DNA from: Pirellulaceae bacterium
Lineage (GTDB): Bacteria; Planctomycetota; Planctomycetia; Pirellulales; Pirellulaceae
Assembly (NCBI GenBank): GCA_023382975.1
Contig: JAHDXO010000027.1
Location: 62,001 to 126,000, forward strand
DNA: 64,000 bases
Reading direction: 5' to 3'
The translations under genes and the position numbers were made by a program. Below the pieces are notes generated by a model. The model saw only the letters and a program-made list of their open reading frames with translations. It made no database searches and was not told the origin of the DNA. Below, one piece after another: positions 56,729-64,000 of this stretch (the first letter of the stretch is position 1; each line of letters begins with the position of its first letter).

Positions 56729-58552
56729 TTAGGGCCGAGTGGCAACCGGCCAAGCCCTGCGTCGGGCGAGACGAGGATCGAACCGCAGCACCACTTTGTC
56801 GCCCGGGTCTCGTAGCAAAAGGAATCCGCTGGGATCTTCCGGAATGGCGAAAGACTCGATACTGCTGGCCCCGTCGCATGTCCAGCCAGGATGGTATCGA
56901 TACCGCAGCACGATCGGATCCGCATCGCCGTCCGGGAAAACCTCGATCCGGTCGATCCTGGCGACCACCTCTCCCGATCCGAGCAAGAATCGCGATGTAT
57001 GACGCGAGATCTCGAAGGCCCGATACCCGCCCACTTCTTCGCCTGCTTGTTTGGTCAGCCGTTGGAAGAACGTGCGCCAATGCTCCGAGTGGACAAACAC
57101 CCAATCGATGCCGAAGCGCTCGATCGAGGCCCGCGCCTCGTCCTGGGTGATGGAATCGAAATCGCGGTGAAACAGCCGCTCCGGGTTGAACTGGACGGGA
57201 TCGGGATGATCGGGAAAGGCGCTGGAGATGACCTCGCGTCCGACCACCATCGGCAACGCCATCGTGATCGACGAGTTCGGCCCCTCGGCTTCGACCAGCA
57301 AGCGTTCTCCCGCATCGGTCCTTTCCTGCATGAAGTTGATCAGGAGTGGTGCGTCCGGGTGTTGTCTTAACCGCGGGCCGAACAAGAAGACGGCGAGGAC
57401 CAAAACCACGACGGCCACGCATTGGGATCCGTACCGAAGCCAAATCGGCAACTTGACCGTCCGCTGAACCAAGGCGATCAAATAGCCGCCCACGAGGGCC
57501 AGAATCAAGCAGGCAATCCCGACAAATCGAATCGGCTGCAGCACCCTGGTCACGGACCACGAGGATCCGAACAGCGTCAGCATCAAGCTGAGAAGCAAGG
57601 CCAGACCGAGAGCGATCGCCGGGATCCAGCCATGCTGCCGCGCCAAGCCGATCCATGCGAGCACCGATGCCGACGCGATCATCAAGTAGGCCAGCAGCAG
57701 GTGCGGAGCGAGGTAGTCGGACGGCCTGATGTTCGAGTTCCAGACCCAGTAGGGCATGGCGAGATGGACCTCCGTCGACCACGGCGGAGGCGGCGTCTGC
57801 AATCCGTAGAGAAAGGGCACCAGCCAGAAAGCATTGACTCCGGCGATCACCAGGGGGCTTGCGGCAGCGGCGATGAACCAACGCCACGGAAGGCGACTGG
57901 CCACGACAGAAAACAACAGCGATGGCAGAATGATCAAGGGGCCCAAAGGATGCACCAGAAACAGCAAACTGCCTGCGAGCGTTGCAGCGGCGTAACCGCC
58001 CAGAGTTGGTTCTCGGAAGAACCGAAGATAGCCTGTCAGCACGAATACTGCCAGAAAGCTCGACAACAAGAAAGCGATCATGCCGGATCGAAGGAAACTG
58101 ACGATTGGAGTCGCAAACCAGAAGATCGCGAGTACCAGAACCGTGCCCCAAGCGATCTCGTCGATCTCGAAGCGGAGCGCATAGCCGGCCGCGACGAAAA
58201 TGCAAGGCAGCAGGAGAATAGCCAGCCACGAGAACCAAGCCACGACCTTGCCGGCGGAGACGCGCGGAAACGCCAACGCCACGATCGACTGGGGCACGGT
58301 TCCGATGTCCTGGGCGGGATGTCGCGTCTTTCCCGCGCACACCGCCGGATCGTAGGTCCACCACGGCAAAGTGCTTTGCCAAAACGCCTCTCGATACGCG
58401 TGGACACGGTGAGTGTGGACGGCGTAGTCCTTGGCCGCCAGAAACGGTGAGGCGGCGATTTCAGCGGGCGGCAGGAAACGGCATGTGGCGGCGGCATGCA
58501 CGAGAGCCAATGCGCCGAGGATCCAAAACGAGCAGGAAGACTTCGCGGTCAT
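56729..58552 (-). CDS. Polytopic membrane protein, YfhO/GT-C-like
   Basis: 607 residues with around ten membrane helices in the first 390 residues (LLLPCIFVAAGYALRF, LLFLVHPLGPLIILPSLLFS, LALLLSLMLTLFG and others). A soluble C-terminal domain of about 210 residues follows (RTDAGERLLVEAEGPNSS; IERFGIDWVFVHSEHW). The first loop (WWTYDPAVCAGKTRHPAQDIG) resembles the YfhO or PTPS-related membrane protein group of the GT-C superfamily, which uses lipid-linked sugars. It lies between the FAAL gene (6 bp upstream) and the PKS, an unusual place for such a protein. It could glycosylate the product outside the membrane or serve in transport. The function is inferred only from fold and position. Confidence 0.65.
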   Translation of the reverse strand: MTAKSSCSFWILGALALVHAAATCRFLPPAEIAASPFLAAKDYAVHTHRVHAYREAFWQSTLPWWTYDPAVCAGKTRHPAQDIGTVPQSIVALAFPRVSAGKVVAWFSWLAILLLPCIFVAAGYALRFEIDEIAWGTVLVLAIFWFATPIVSFLRSGMIAFLLSSFLAVFVLTGYLRFFREPTLGGYAAATLAGSLLFLVHPLGPLIILPSLLFSVVASRLPWRWFIAAAASPLVIAGVNAFWLVPFLYGLQTPPPPWSTEVHLAMPYWVWNSNIRPSDYLAPHLLLAYLMIASASVLAWIGLARQHGWIPAIALGLALLLSLMLTLFGSSWSVTRVLQPIRFVGIACLILALVGGYLIALVQRTVKLPIWLRYGSQCVAVVVLVLAVFLFGPRLRQHPDAPLLINFMQERTDAGERLLVEAEGPNSSITMALPMVVGREVISSAFPDHPDPVQFNPERLFHRDFDSITQDEARASIERFGIDWVFVHSEHWRTFFQRLTKQAGEEVGGYRAFEISRHTSRFLLGSGEVVARIDRIEVFPDGDADPIVLRYRYHPGWTCDGASSIESFAIPEDPSGFLLLRDPGDKVVLRFDPRLARRRAWPVATRP

Positions 58553-58558
58553 GGTCTC

Positions 58559-60730
58559 TCACCTGGCCGACTGTTCCCGCGCCAGTTCTTCGAGCAACAT
58601 CGCGGCCATCTCTTCCTCGGTCAACTGCTGGATCTCCAGCAGCGTTTGCTGAGGATCGAAATCGGCGGGCAACGGGAGCGGCGCGCCGACCGGCGGTGGA
58701 GACGGAGTCGCAACGGGATTGGCTAACCAGTGTGCCAGCAGGACGATGCTGGGGTAATTGTAGATAGCGGTGGGAGACAACTGCCGGTCGAGCCATGTTT
58801 GCAGGTCGGCCGCCACCTCCATCGCGTCCATCGACCCCATGCCCATGTCCAAGAACGGCGTGTGGACGCTGACCTGCGATGTGGGAACGCCCAATTGCTG
58901 GGCGATCCGCTGGACTAGCCAGTTCTCGATGTCCTTCGTCGTTCGCGGCACAACCGGAGCCTGGATTTCCGTTACCAGAGGATGAGGATGCCCGTTTCGT
59001 TTCGGGGCGGTCCAGCGAGCCAGACTCTCCAGATCGTCATCCAGAAACAACTGGCGACAAGCCGACCGCTGTCGCTTTCCGCTGGTGGTCGTGGGCACGG
59101 TGCCCGCCTTGGTCAACACGATCGAATAGACTTCCAAGTCGTGGGCAGTCGAGACCGCTTGACGAATCGATTGAAAGGCTGCATCCCAGTCCAACGATCG
59201 GGTCCGCGGCTCCAACTCCTGGACGACGACCAACTTCTCCTGGTCCTCGACTTCCACTGAGAATGCGACGCCGTGTCCGGCTCGGAAACCTGGGCAAGCC
59301 GCCTCGACCGTCAGTTCGATGTCCTGCGGATAGTGGTTGCGCCCGCGGATGATGATCCGGTCCTTCAGCCGTCCGGTGACGAACACTTGGCCGCGGTGGA
59401 TGAACCCCAGATCGCCGGTGCGCAGAAAAGGCCCCTCGCCCGTATCGGTCAAATAATTGTGGAAAGTGGTTTCGGTCGCTTGCGGTTGCCGGAAATAACC
59501 GAGCGCGACACTCGGTCCCCCGATCCAGATCTCGCCCACGCGGTCGGCGGAACACAATTGGCAAGTGGCCGGATCGACGATCGCCACCCGCTGCCCTGTC
59601 AAGCCTGCGCCACTGCCCACCAAACGCCGCGTGGGAACATCCGCCCCACCCGCCCCGCAGATGCGTCCTTCGCTCAAAGCTGCCGAATCCACGTCCATCG
59701 TGGTCGGCGGATTGCCCCTTGGTCCGCCGGTGGCCATCAGCGTCGCCTCGGCCAGGCCGTACACGGGTAGAAACGATTCGCGCCGGAAGCCGCACCCCGA
59801 AAAACTGTCCGCAAAACGCTCCAACGTTCCCGCTCGGATCGGCTCCGCGCCAGTGAACGCTACCCGCCAGCTACTGAGGTCCAGTCCGGCTCGTTCGGCC
59901 TCGCCGATCTTCCGTGCGCAGACGTCGTAAGCGAAATCCGGCCCGCCGCTGATCGACGCACGCTGTTCAGTGATCGTCTCCAGCCACGAAAGCGGTCGCT
60001 GCAGAAAAGCCGCCGGCGCCAGCAGCGTACACGACCCACCGCAGTAGATCGGCTGAATCACGCCGCCGATCAGTCCCATGTCGTGATACAACGGCAACCA
60101 GAAGACCGCCACGCAATCTTCGTCGGTCTCGAAGACTTCATGGATCAACGCCGAATTGTGGAGCAGATTCCCGTGGCTGAGCATCACGCCCTTTGGCGCG
60201 GCCGTCGAGCCCGAGGTGTACTGCAGAAATGCCAAATCCCCCGCCTCGACGCCCGGATCGCGCCACGACTGGCCCGGCTCGTCCTCGATCCGGTCCACGG
60301 CGATCCAAGGCAAGTTCAGAAGCGCGGGAAATTCGGCGTACAGGCTGGCCGCTTGCTCCTGGTGCTCCGAAGTGGTTAGCACGATCGACGGCTCGGATGC
60401 TGCGAACGCCGGTTCCAGCAGCGATGCCAGCCTTCGTCCCCGCGGCGGAGATAGCGGAACTGCGACGACTCCGGCGTACAAGCAGCCGAAAAAGGCGACG
60501 ATCGAGTCCAAGCCCGGCGGAAACAGCAACCAAGCCCGCTCGCCCCGCTGCATCCGTGTCTGCAGGTGAGCGGCAACCGCCATGGCCTTGCAATGCAGTT
60601 GGGCGTAAGTCAGGCAGACCACATCCCCGTCCTGCGCACGAACGAAACGAAACGCTGGCTTCTCCTGCAGACGCTCCGCACGACGACGGAGCAATTGGAC
60701 GAGAGTTGTGACTTCCACGGATTTACTCAT
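58559..60730 (-). CDS. Fatty acyl-AMP ligase fused to acyl carrier protein (FAAL-ACP)
   Basis: 723 residues. An adenylating domain fills about 1-565: ATP loop YTSGSTAAPKG (171-181), WLPLYHDMGLIGG (211-223), YGLAEATL (324-331), TGD (438-440), IIIRGRNHYPQDIE (459-472) and a terminal TTSGKRQR. The NHYPQDIE form marks FAAL enzymes, which make acyl-AMP and pass it to a carrier, not to CoA. The ACP follows (about 597-672, Ser633 in GMGSMDAME). The tail (LTEEEMAAMLLEELAREQ) resembles the C-terminal docking tail of the PKS. It should start the assembly line with a free fatty acid. GGGA lies 7 bp before the ATG. It heads the minus-strand cluster and has its own putative promoter. Confidence 0.93.
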   Translation of the reverse strand: MSKSVEVTTLVQLLRRRAERLQEKPAFRFVRAQDGDVVCLTYAQLHCKAMAVAAHLQTRMQRGERAWLLFPPGLDSIVAFFGCLYAGVVAVPLSPPRGRRLASLLEPAFAASEPSIVLTTSEHQEQAASLYAEFPALLNLPWIAVDRIEDEPGQSWRDPGVEAGDLAFLQYTSGSTAAPKGVMLSHGNLLHNSALIHEVFETDEDCVAVFWLPLYHDMGLIGGVIQPIYCGGSCTLLAPAAFLQRPLSWLETITEQRASISGGPDFAYDVCARKIGEAERAGLDLSSWRVAFTGAEPIRAGTLERFADSFSGCGFRRESFLPVYGLAEATLMATGGPRGNPPTTMDVDSAALSEGRICGAGGADVPTRRLVGSGAGLTGQRVAIVDPATCQLCSADRVGEIWIGGPSVALGYFRQPQATETTFHNYLTDTGEGPFLRTGDLGFIHRGQVFVTGRLKDRIIIRGRNHYPQDIELTVEAACPGFRAGHGVAFSVEVEDQEKLVVVQELEPRTRSLDWDAAFQSIRQAVSTAHDLEVYSIVLTKAGTVPTTTSGKRQRSACRQLFLDDDLESLARWTAPKRNGHPHPLVTEIQAPVVPRTTKDIENWLVQRIAQQLGVPTSQVSVHTPFLDMGMGSMDAMEVAADLQTWLDRQLSPTAIYNYPSIVLLAHWLANPVATPSPPPVGAPLPLPADFDPQQTLLEIQQLTEEEMAAMLLEELAREQSAR

Positions 60731-61081
60731 CCTATTCCCGGTCTCGAACGGATTCCGTCAAATCCACGAGGCTAGTCAAAATCGCACCAACTTCCGCAAG
60801 CTGCCTATACTAACCAGCAAATCGAAACTTGGCAATCGCCATCTCAATAGATTTAGCCCGGGCATCGCGGCCAAGATTTGTGGTTTCTGCGATTTGACCT
60901 CGACTGCCGGGACTTTCTTCAGCTTTCCCAGGAATAGCCGTTACGGCCCTTGCGATCCGCAGGCTTGAAGGCCGTTTCCCCCGGTTCATGACGTCCGTCG
61001 AGTTGCGATGACCGGGGGTCAAAGTAGTCTGCGAAAGAGGACCACCTAACGAGTCGAGACCTGCCGTTCGCCGGATTTTCG
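60731..61081. other. Divergent gap between FAAL-ACP and GT-C-like genes
   Basis: About 350 bases with no supported gene. It holds the putative FAAL promoter (60807-60835). No clear promoter was found for the rightward gene, and no strong Shine-Dalgarno precedes its ATG. Minus-strand frames here are shadows of the start of the rightward gene. Confidence 0.45.
60807..60835 (-). promoter_or_regulatory. Putative promoter of FAAL-ACP gene
   Basis: On the minus strand TTGCCA (60835-60830) and TAGTAT (60812-60807) are 17 bp apart, about 80 bp before the FAAL ATG. It shares TTGCCAAG-N9-GCTGGT with the PKS promoter. Confidence 0.4.
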
Positions 61082-62821
61082 ATGCGCTTGATTTTCGAGA
61101 TCGTAACGCTCGCCGCGATCGTTCTGATTGCACTATTGGCACCGCCGACCAAGTCCACGCGACTGGGACGGGCAAAGCAGTGGTATCTCTCCCTTGCGCA
61201 GCGTCCGTGGCTGGCCATCCTGCTGATCGGTGCGACGGTATTTGCGCTCGAGGCGGGATTCGGATCCTTGGTCCAAGAGCCGCTGGCCGCGAACATGGAC
61301 GAGTTCTCGTACCTGCTGGCCGGCGATACATTCGCCCAAGGGAGACTGACCAATCCGCCCCATTCACTCTGGGAGCACTTCGAGAGCTATAACATTATTC
61401 AGCAGCCGACCTATCAGTCGAAATATCCGCCGGGGCAGGGACTGGTCTTGGCGTTCGGCCAGAGTTGCTTTGGCGATCCGGCGGTGGGAGTGTGGTTGAA
61501 TCTGGCGGTCGCATGCGCCGCCGTGTGTTGGATGCTGTACGGATGGTTGCCACCGCGTTGGGCCCTGTTGGGAGCGATCCTCGCAGTGCTGAACGTCTCG
61601 CTGTTGCGGCACTGGGGTCAGAGCTACTGGGGAGGGGGCGTCGCGTTGTTGGGTGGCGCGCTGCTGTTTGGATCGCTCCCTAGAATCCAGCGGGATCCGC
61701 GACTGGTCCATGGTCTGCTGATCGGGATCGGCCTTTCGCTGCTGGCCAATAGCCGCCCCTACGAATCGTTGATCGCCGTCTTGCCGGTCGCCGCATGGTT
61801 CGGCTGGCAACTGTTCTCGCTCCAATGGTCCCCGGGCGCCGAACGGGGGTCGGCAACGGCTGCCTCATCGCGCGGATTGCTGCTCCGCCGGGTCGTCGCG
61901 CCGGCGGCCTTCTTGCTGTTGCTGACCGCCTTGTGGATGGCCTTGTACAACTATCGCGTGACCCGCGACCCGCTGCGTCTTCCCTATCAAGTCTGGCAGG
62001 AGACCTACACCACCTACGACAGCGTCGCCGATATGGTTTTTTTCTGGCGGACGCGGACGATCCCGGAGATCGAGCCGCAGCGACGTTTGAGAAAACCGGT
62101 GTCGGAGCCGCTCTGGGAGATCTGGTTCGAACGCCAAGCGAATCTGGGCCGCAAGCTGTTCTGGCAGTGGCAATTCTATGTCACGCTGACCCTCACGTTG
62201 CCGCTGCTGGCCGTGCCCTGGGCGTGCCGTCGCGGTTGGCCGCGGTTCGCCGCGGTCACGGTGGGGCTGGTGATCGTCGCCATCATCATTCAGGGCACTC
62301 ACGGGCACGCGCACTACGCGGCCCCGGTGGCCTGCCTGATCAGTCTGTTGCTAGTGCAAGGCCTGCGGTGGTGGCGTGCCTGGAGACGCCATGGCCGCCC
62401 CGCCGGCGTCTTTCTGGTTCGGGCCATGCTGGCACTTCACGTCTTTTCCGTTGTTTTCGTACAGGGGACGCAGTGGGTTTCACAACCCCTGATGCCGCAT
62501 CAGCGTTGGGTCTTGAACCGGCAGCGAGTTGCCGACCATCTGCACAAGGCGGGCGGACAGCACGTGGTGATCGTCCAGTACCCCGAAGCGGACTGCCGAG
62601 ATGCGATTTGGGAAGAATGGGTCTACAACTCGGCGGACATCGATTCCCAGTCAGTCGTCTGGGCTCGCGATCTGGGCCCCGATCGCAATCGCCGCTTGCA
62701 GGACTACTACGGCCAGCGGGAGATCTGGCTTCTGCAAGTCGACGGCCTGCGCATGTCGCCGCTGACGAACGATACGGACCAACCGCCAACGAACGCCACA
62801 GCCCAAAGCCAGATGAAGTGA
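61082..62821 (+). CDS. GT-C-like polytopic membrane glycosyltransferase
   Basis: 579 residues with roughly ten hydrophobic helices. The first helices (IVTLAAIVLIALLAPP; WLAILLIGATVFALEAGF) frame a loop with NMDEFSYLLAGDTFAQGRL, the acidic DE motif expected in the first extracytoplasmic loop of ArnT/PMT-type GT-C enzymes. SKYPPGQGLVLAFGQ follows. It probably transfers a sugar from a polyprenyl carrier on the outer face of the membrane. It is divergent from the FAAL gene and converges within 14 bp on the O-methyltransferase gene. A link to the lipopeptide cluster is possible but not shown. Confidence 0.7.
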   Translation: MRLIFEIVTLAAIVLIALLAPPTKSTRLGRAKQWYLSLAQRPWLAILLIGATVFALEAGFGSLVQEPLAANMDEFSYLLAGDTFAQGRLTNPPHSLWEHFESYNIIQQPTYQSKYPPGQGLVLAFGQSCFGDPAVGVWLNLAVACAAVCWMLYGWLPPRWALLGAILAVLNVSLLRHWGQSYWGGGVALLGGALLFGSLPRIQRDPRLVHGLLIGIGLSLLANSRPYESLIAVLPVAAWFGWQLFSLQWSPGAERGSATAASSRGLLLRRVVAPAAFLLLLTALWMALYNYRVTRDPLRLPYQVWQETYTTYDSVADMVFFWRTRTIPEIEPQRRLRKPVSEPLWEIWFERQANLGRKLFWQWQFYVTLTLTLPLLAVPWACRRGWPRFAAVTVGLVIVAIIIQGTHGHAHYAAPVACLISLLLVQGLRWWRAWRRHGRPAGVFLVRAMLALHVFSVVFVQGTQWVSQPLMPHQRWVLNRQRVADHLHKAGGQHVVIVQYPEADCRDAIWEEWVYNSADIDSQSVVWARDLGPDRNRRLQDYYGQREIWLLQVDGLRMSPLTNDTDQPPTNATAQSQMK

Positions 62822-62834
62822 ACGGGCGGCGGTC

Positions 62835-63671
62835 CTACGAACAAGACGACGCATCGGACTCGGAAGCTTGCTTGATCAGCAGGCCTTGGCCGGTGGGCAG
62901 GTGGATCCAGGGTTCGGGCCAATCCGCGGCCAGTTCGTCGCAGGCTTGCTTGGCGCCGGGACAATTGACGTAGCCGTAGTCGTCGCAGACGATCATCCCG
63001 CCGGGTGACACGCGCGGGTAGAAGAACTCCAGGCTGTCGCGCGTCGGTCGGTACAGATCGACGTCGATATGGACGAAGCTGAACCGGCATGAGGCGACTT
63101 CGCCAAACCGTTCCGGAATCCAGCCGGGGTAGAAACGCACTTCGGGAAACGACGCCAGGTTGCGCCGCGCGACGGTCTCGGATCTGCACAAATCGCCAGC
63201 TCGCCACGCCGCCGCAGTGGATACCTCGGGTTCGTCCTCGCTGGCCGGCGCGGAGAGTCCGGCGAACGAATCGAAGGCGTGATGCGTGCCGCCGCCCCGC
63301 GCCTGACAGATGAAAAACGACGTGGCTCCCTCGAAGACCCCGCATTCCGCCGTGTCGCCCGGCACGTCGGCCAGCGCACGCACCAGCTCGCGCACGGCGT
63401 ATTTCCGCTCGGCCGACCGCAGGTTCCGGCCGGCTACTCGCCGGTAGTCGCGCCAGAACGACTGATCCTGCTGCCAGAGCTTCTGATCCTCGGGCACCCA
63501 GCAGCCGCCGATCGCACTTGCGGCGATCTCGGCCAGCCGATACCGGATCAGCCGGCGCTCCGCGGCCGTCCCGAACGCCAAACGCCGAAGGGCCCACCAC
63601 CAACTCCGCCGCGGCGGCGGTTCGAGGCCCGTCCCGCTCCGTGGCTGCAGCAAACCGGGCCGCAAAATCAT
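62835..63671 (-). CDS. TylF/MycF-type SAM-dependent O-methyltransferase
   Basis: 278 residues. Landmarks of the macrocin O-methyltransferase family: AECGVFEGATSFFICQ (SAM site), HAFDSFAGLSAP, the metal-site region FVHIDVDLYRPTRDSLEFF, and GGMIVCDDYGYVNCPGAKQA. Family members methylate sugar or phenolic hydroxyls and need Mg2+. The residue set D-V-D and DD is intact. Its ATG overlaps the stop of the preceding gene as ATGA. It may tailor a sugar on the cluster product or belong to a surface-glycan locus to the right. Confidence 0.85.
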   Translation of the reverse strand: MILRPGLLQPRSGTGLEPPPRRSWWWALRRLAFGTAAERRLIRYRLAEIAASAIGGCWVPEDQKLWQQDQSFWRDYRRVAGRNLRSAERKYAVRELVRALADVPGDTAECGVFEGATSFFICQARGGGTHHAFDSFAGLSAPASEDEPEVSTAAAWRAGDLCRSETVARRNLASFPEVRFYPGWIPERFGEVASCRFSFVHIDVDLYRPTRDSLEFFYPRVSPGGMIVCDDYGYVNCPGAKQACDELAADWPEPWIHLPTGQGLLIKQASESDASSCS

Positions 63672-64000
63672 GGCGACACTCCTTCGCCCAGGGCGGTAAC
63701 AAGGCGGCCTGTTTCCTCCGCGTTTCGCTGGTGAGTCACGGACGCCGCGCGAGCGTGAACGACCAATTCATACTGGCCCAGCAATCGGCCGATCAATCGT
63801 CCCGCGTGAAAATAGGCCGACCCGCCCAGGCACCGCCAGAGGGGCCGCAAGGCCGCGTAGGTCCGCGGACCAAACATGGGTTCGTAACGGTTGTGGATCG
63901 GAATGCCCCCGGCGCGCCAGATCAGATTATTGACCGCGCGGAAGTTCCAGCAAAAGAGATGACGATGAATATCCGGCTCCAAGTCCACCCTCCGGTGATG
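63668..64000 (-). CDS. C-terminal part of a SAM-dependent methyltransferase-like protein
   Basis: The frame is open to base 64000 without a stop, so the gene continues past the right edge; a GTG at 63988 is an unlikely start because coding text continues upstream (HHRRVDLEPDIHRHLF). The visible end (HLFCWNFRAVNNLIWRAGG, then MFGPRTYAALRPLWRCLGG) matches the C-terminal segment of class I methyltransferases that end in a WNF-x2-N-x2-L element, placed after the catalytic domain. The SAM-binding part lies outside the window. It overlaps the TylF-type gene by 4 bp. Confidence 0.6.
   Translation of the reverse strand, partial: HHRRVDLEPDIHRHLFCWNFRAVNNLIWRAGGIPIHNRYEPMFGPRTYAALRPLWRCLGGSAYFHAGRLIGRLLGQYELVVHARAASVTHQRNAEETGRLVTALGEGVSP

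Overview
The window looks like a chromosomal segment of a planctomycete, probably of the Pirellulales type. It is GC-rich and full of families that are expanded in that phylum: two DUF1501 genes, two DUF1549/DUF1553 proteins with cytochrome c motifs, an HzsA-like two-heme protein, ECF sigma factors, a receptor-type Ser/Thr kinase, and a surface protein whose N-terminus carries the RFEHLERRLLLAGD-type leader. No rRNA, tRNA, CRISPR array, insertion sequence or phage gene was found.

Layout. (1) 1-9.8 kb, minus strand: an SrfB-like actin-fold ATPase (cut by the left edge), an SrfC-like P-loop GTPase, a membrane-anchored Ig/PDZ/proline-rich protein, a PP2C-type phosphatase and a von Willebrand A protein. 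(2) 10-13.5 kb, minus: an ECF sigma factor, a Ser/Thr kinase whose N-terminus carries an H-x3-C-x2-C zinc motif, and an exported protein with two secretin/STN-like repeats, in tight operon order. (3) 13.6-14.1 kb: remains of a small membrane protein gene with two apparent frameshifts. (4) 14-23.2 kb, minus: ECF sigma, anti-sigma, an exported coiled-coil protein, DUF1549/DUF1553, DUF1501 and a two-heme HzsA-like protein. (5) 23.3-28 kb, minus: a second cytochrome/DUF1549/DUF1553/LamG plus DUF1501 pair. (6) 28.2-30.5 kb, plus: a surface protein built from exact 132-bp repeats, with its own promoter and terminator. (7) 30.5-64 kb: a natural-product region.

The natural-product region is the most striking part. 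Reading leftwards from 60.7 kb it encodes a fatty acyl-AMP ligase fused to a carrier protein, a polytopic membrane protein, a fully reducing one-module PKS (KS-AT-DH-ER-KR-ACP), a 3266-residue hybrid PKS/NRPS, a cyclic-peptide-type ABC exporter, MacA, MacB and a UDP-sugar-type glycosyltransferase. PKS, NRPS, exporter and macA are joined by successive 4-bp ATGA overlaps. A TolC-like lipoprotein and a second glycosyltransferase lie just beyond on the plus strand. A GT-C-like membrane protein, a TylF-type O-methyltransferase and a truncated methyltransferase flank the right side. Inferred flow: the FAAL activates a fatty acid, the PKS adds one malonyl unit and reduces it fully, the NRPS adds amino acid(s) and its thioesterase releases the product, with possible glycosylation/methylation and export through MacAB-TolC.

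Oddities in the hybrid NRPS: its KS has Gln in place of the first catalytic His, its AT has lost the catalytic Ser and much of the fold, and it has three condensation domains and three carriers but only one adenylation domain. The two putative promoters of the cluster share a motif (TTGCCAAG-N9/10-GCTGGT).
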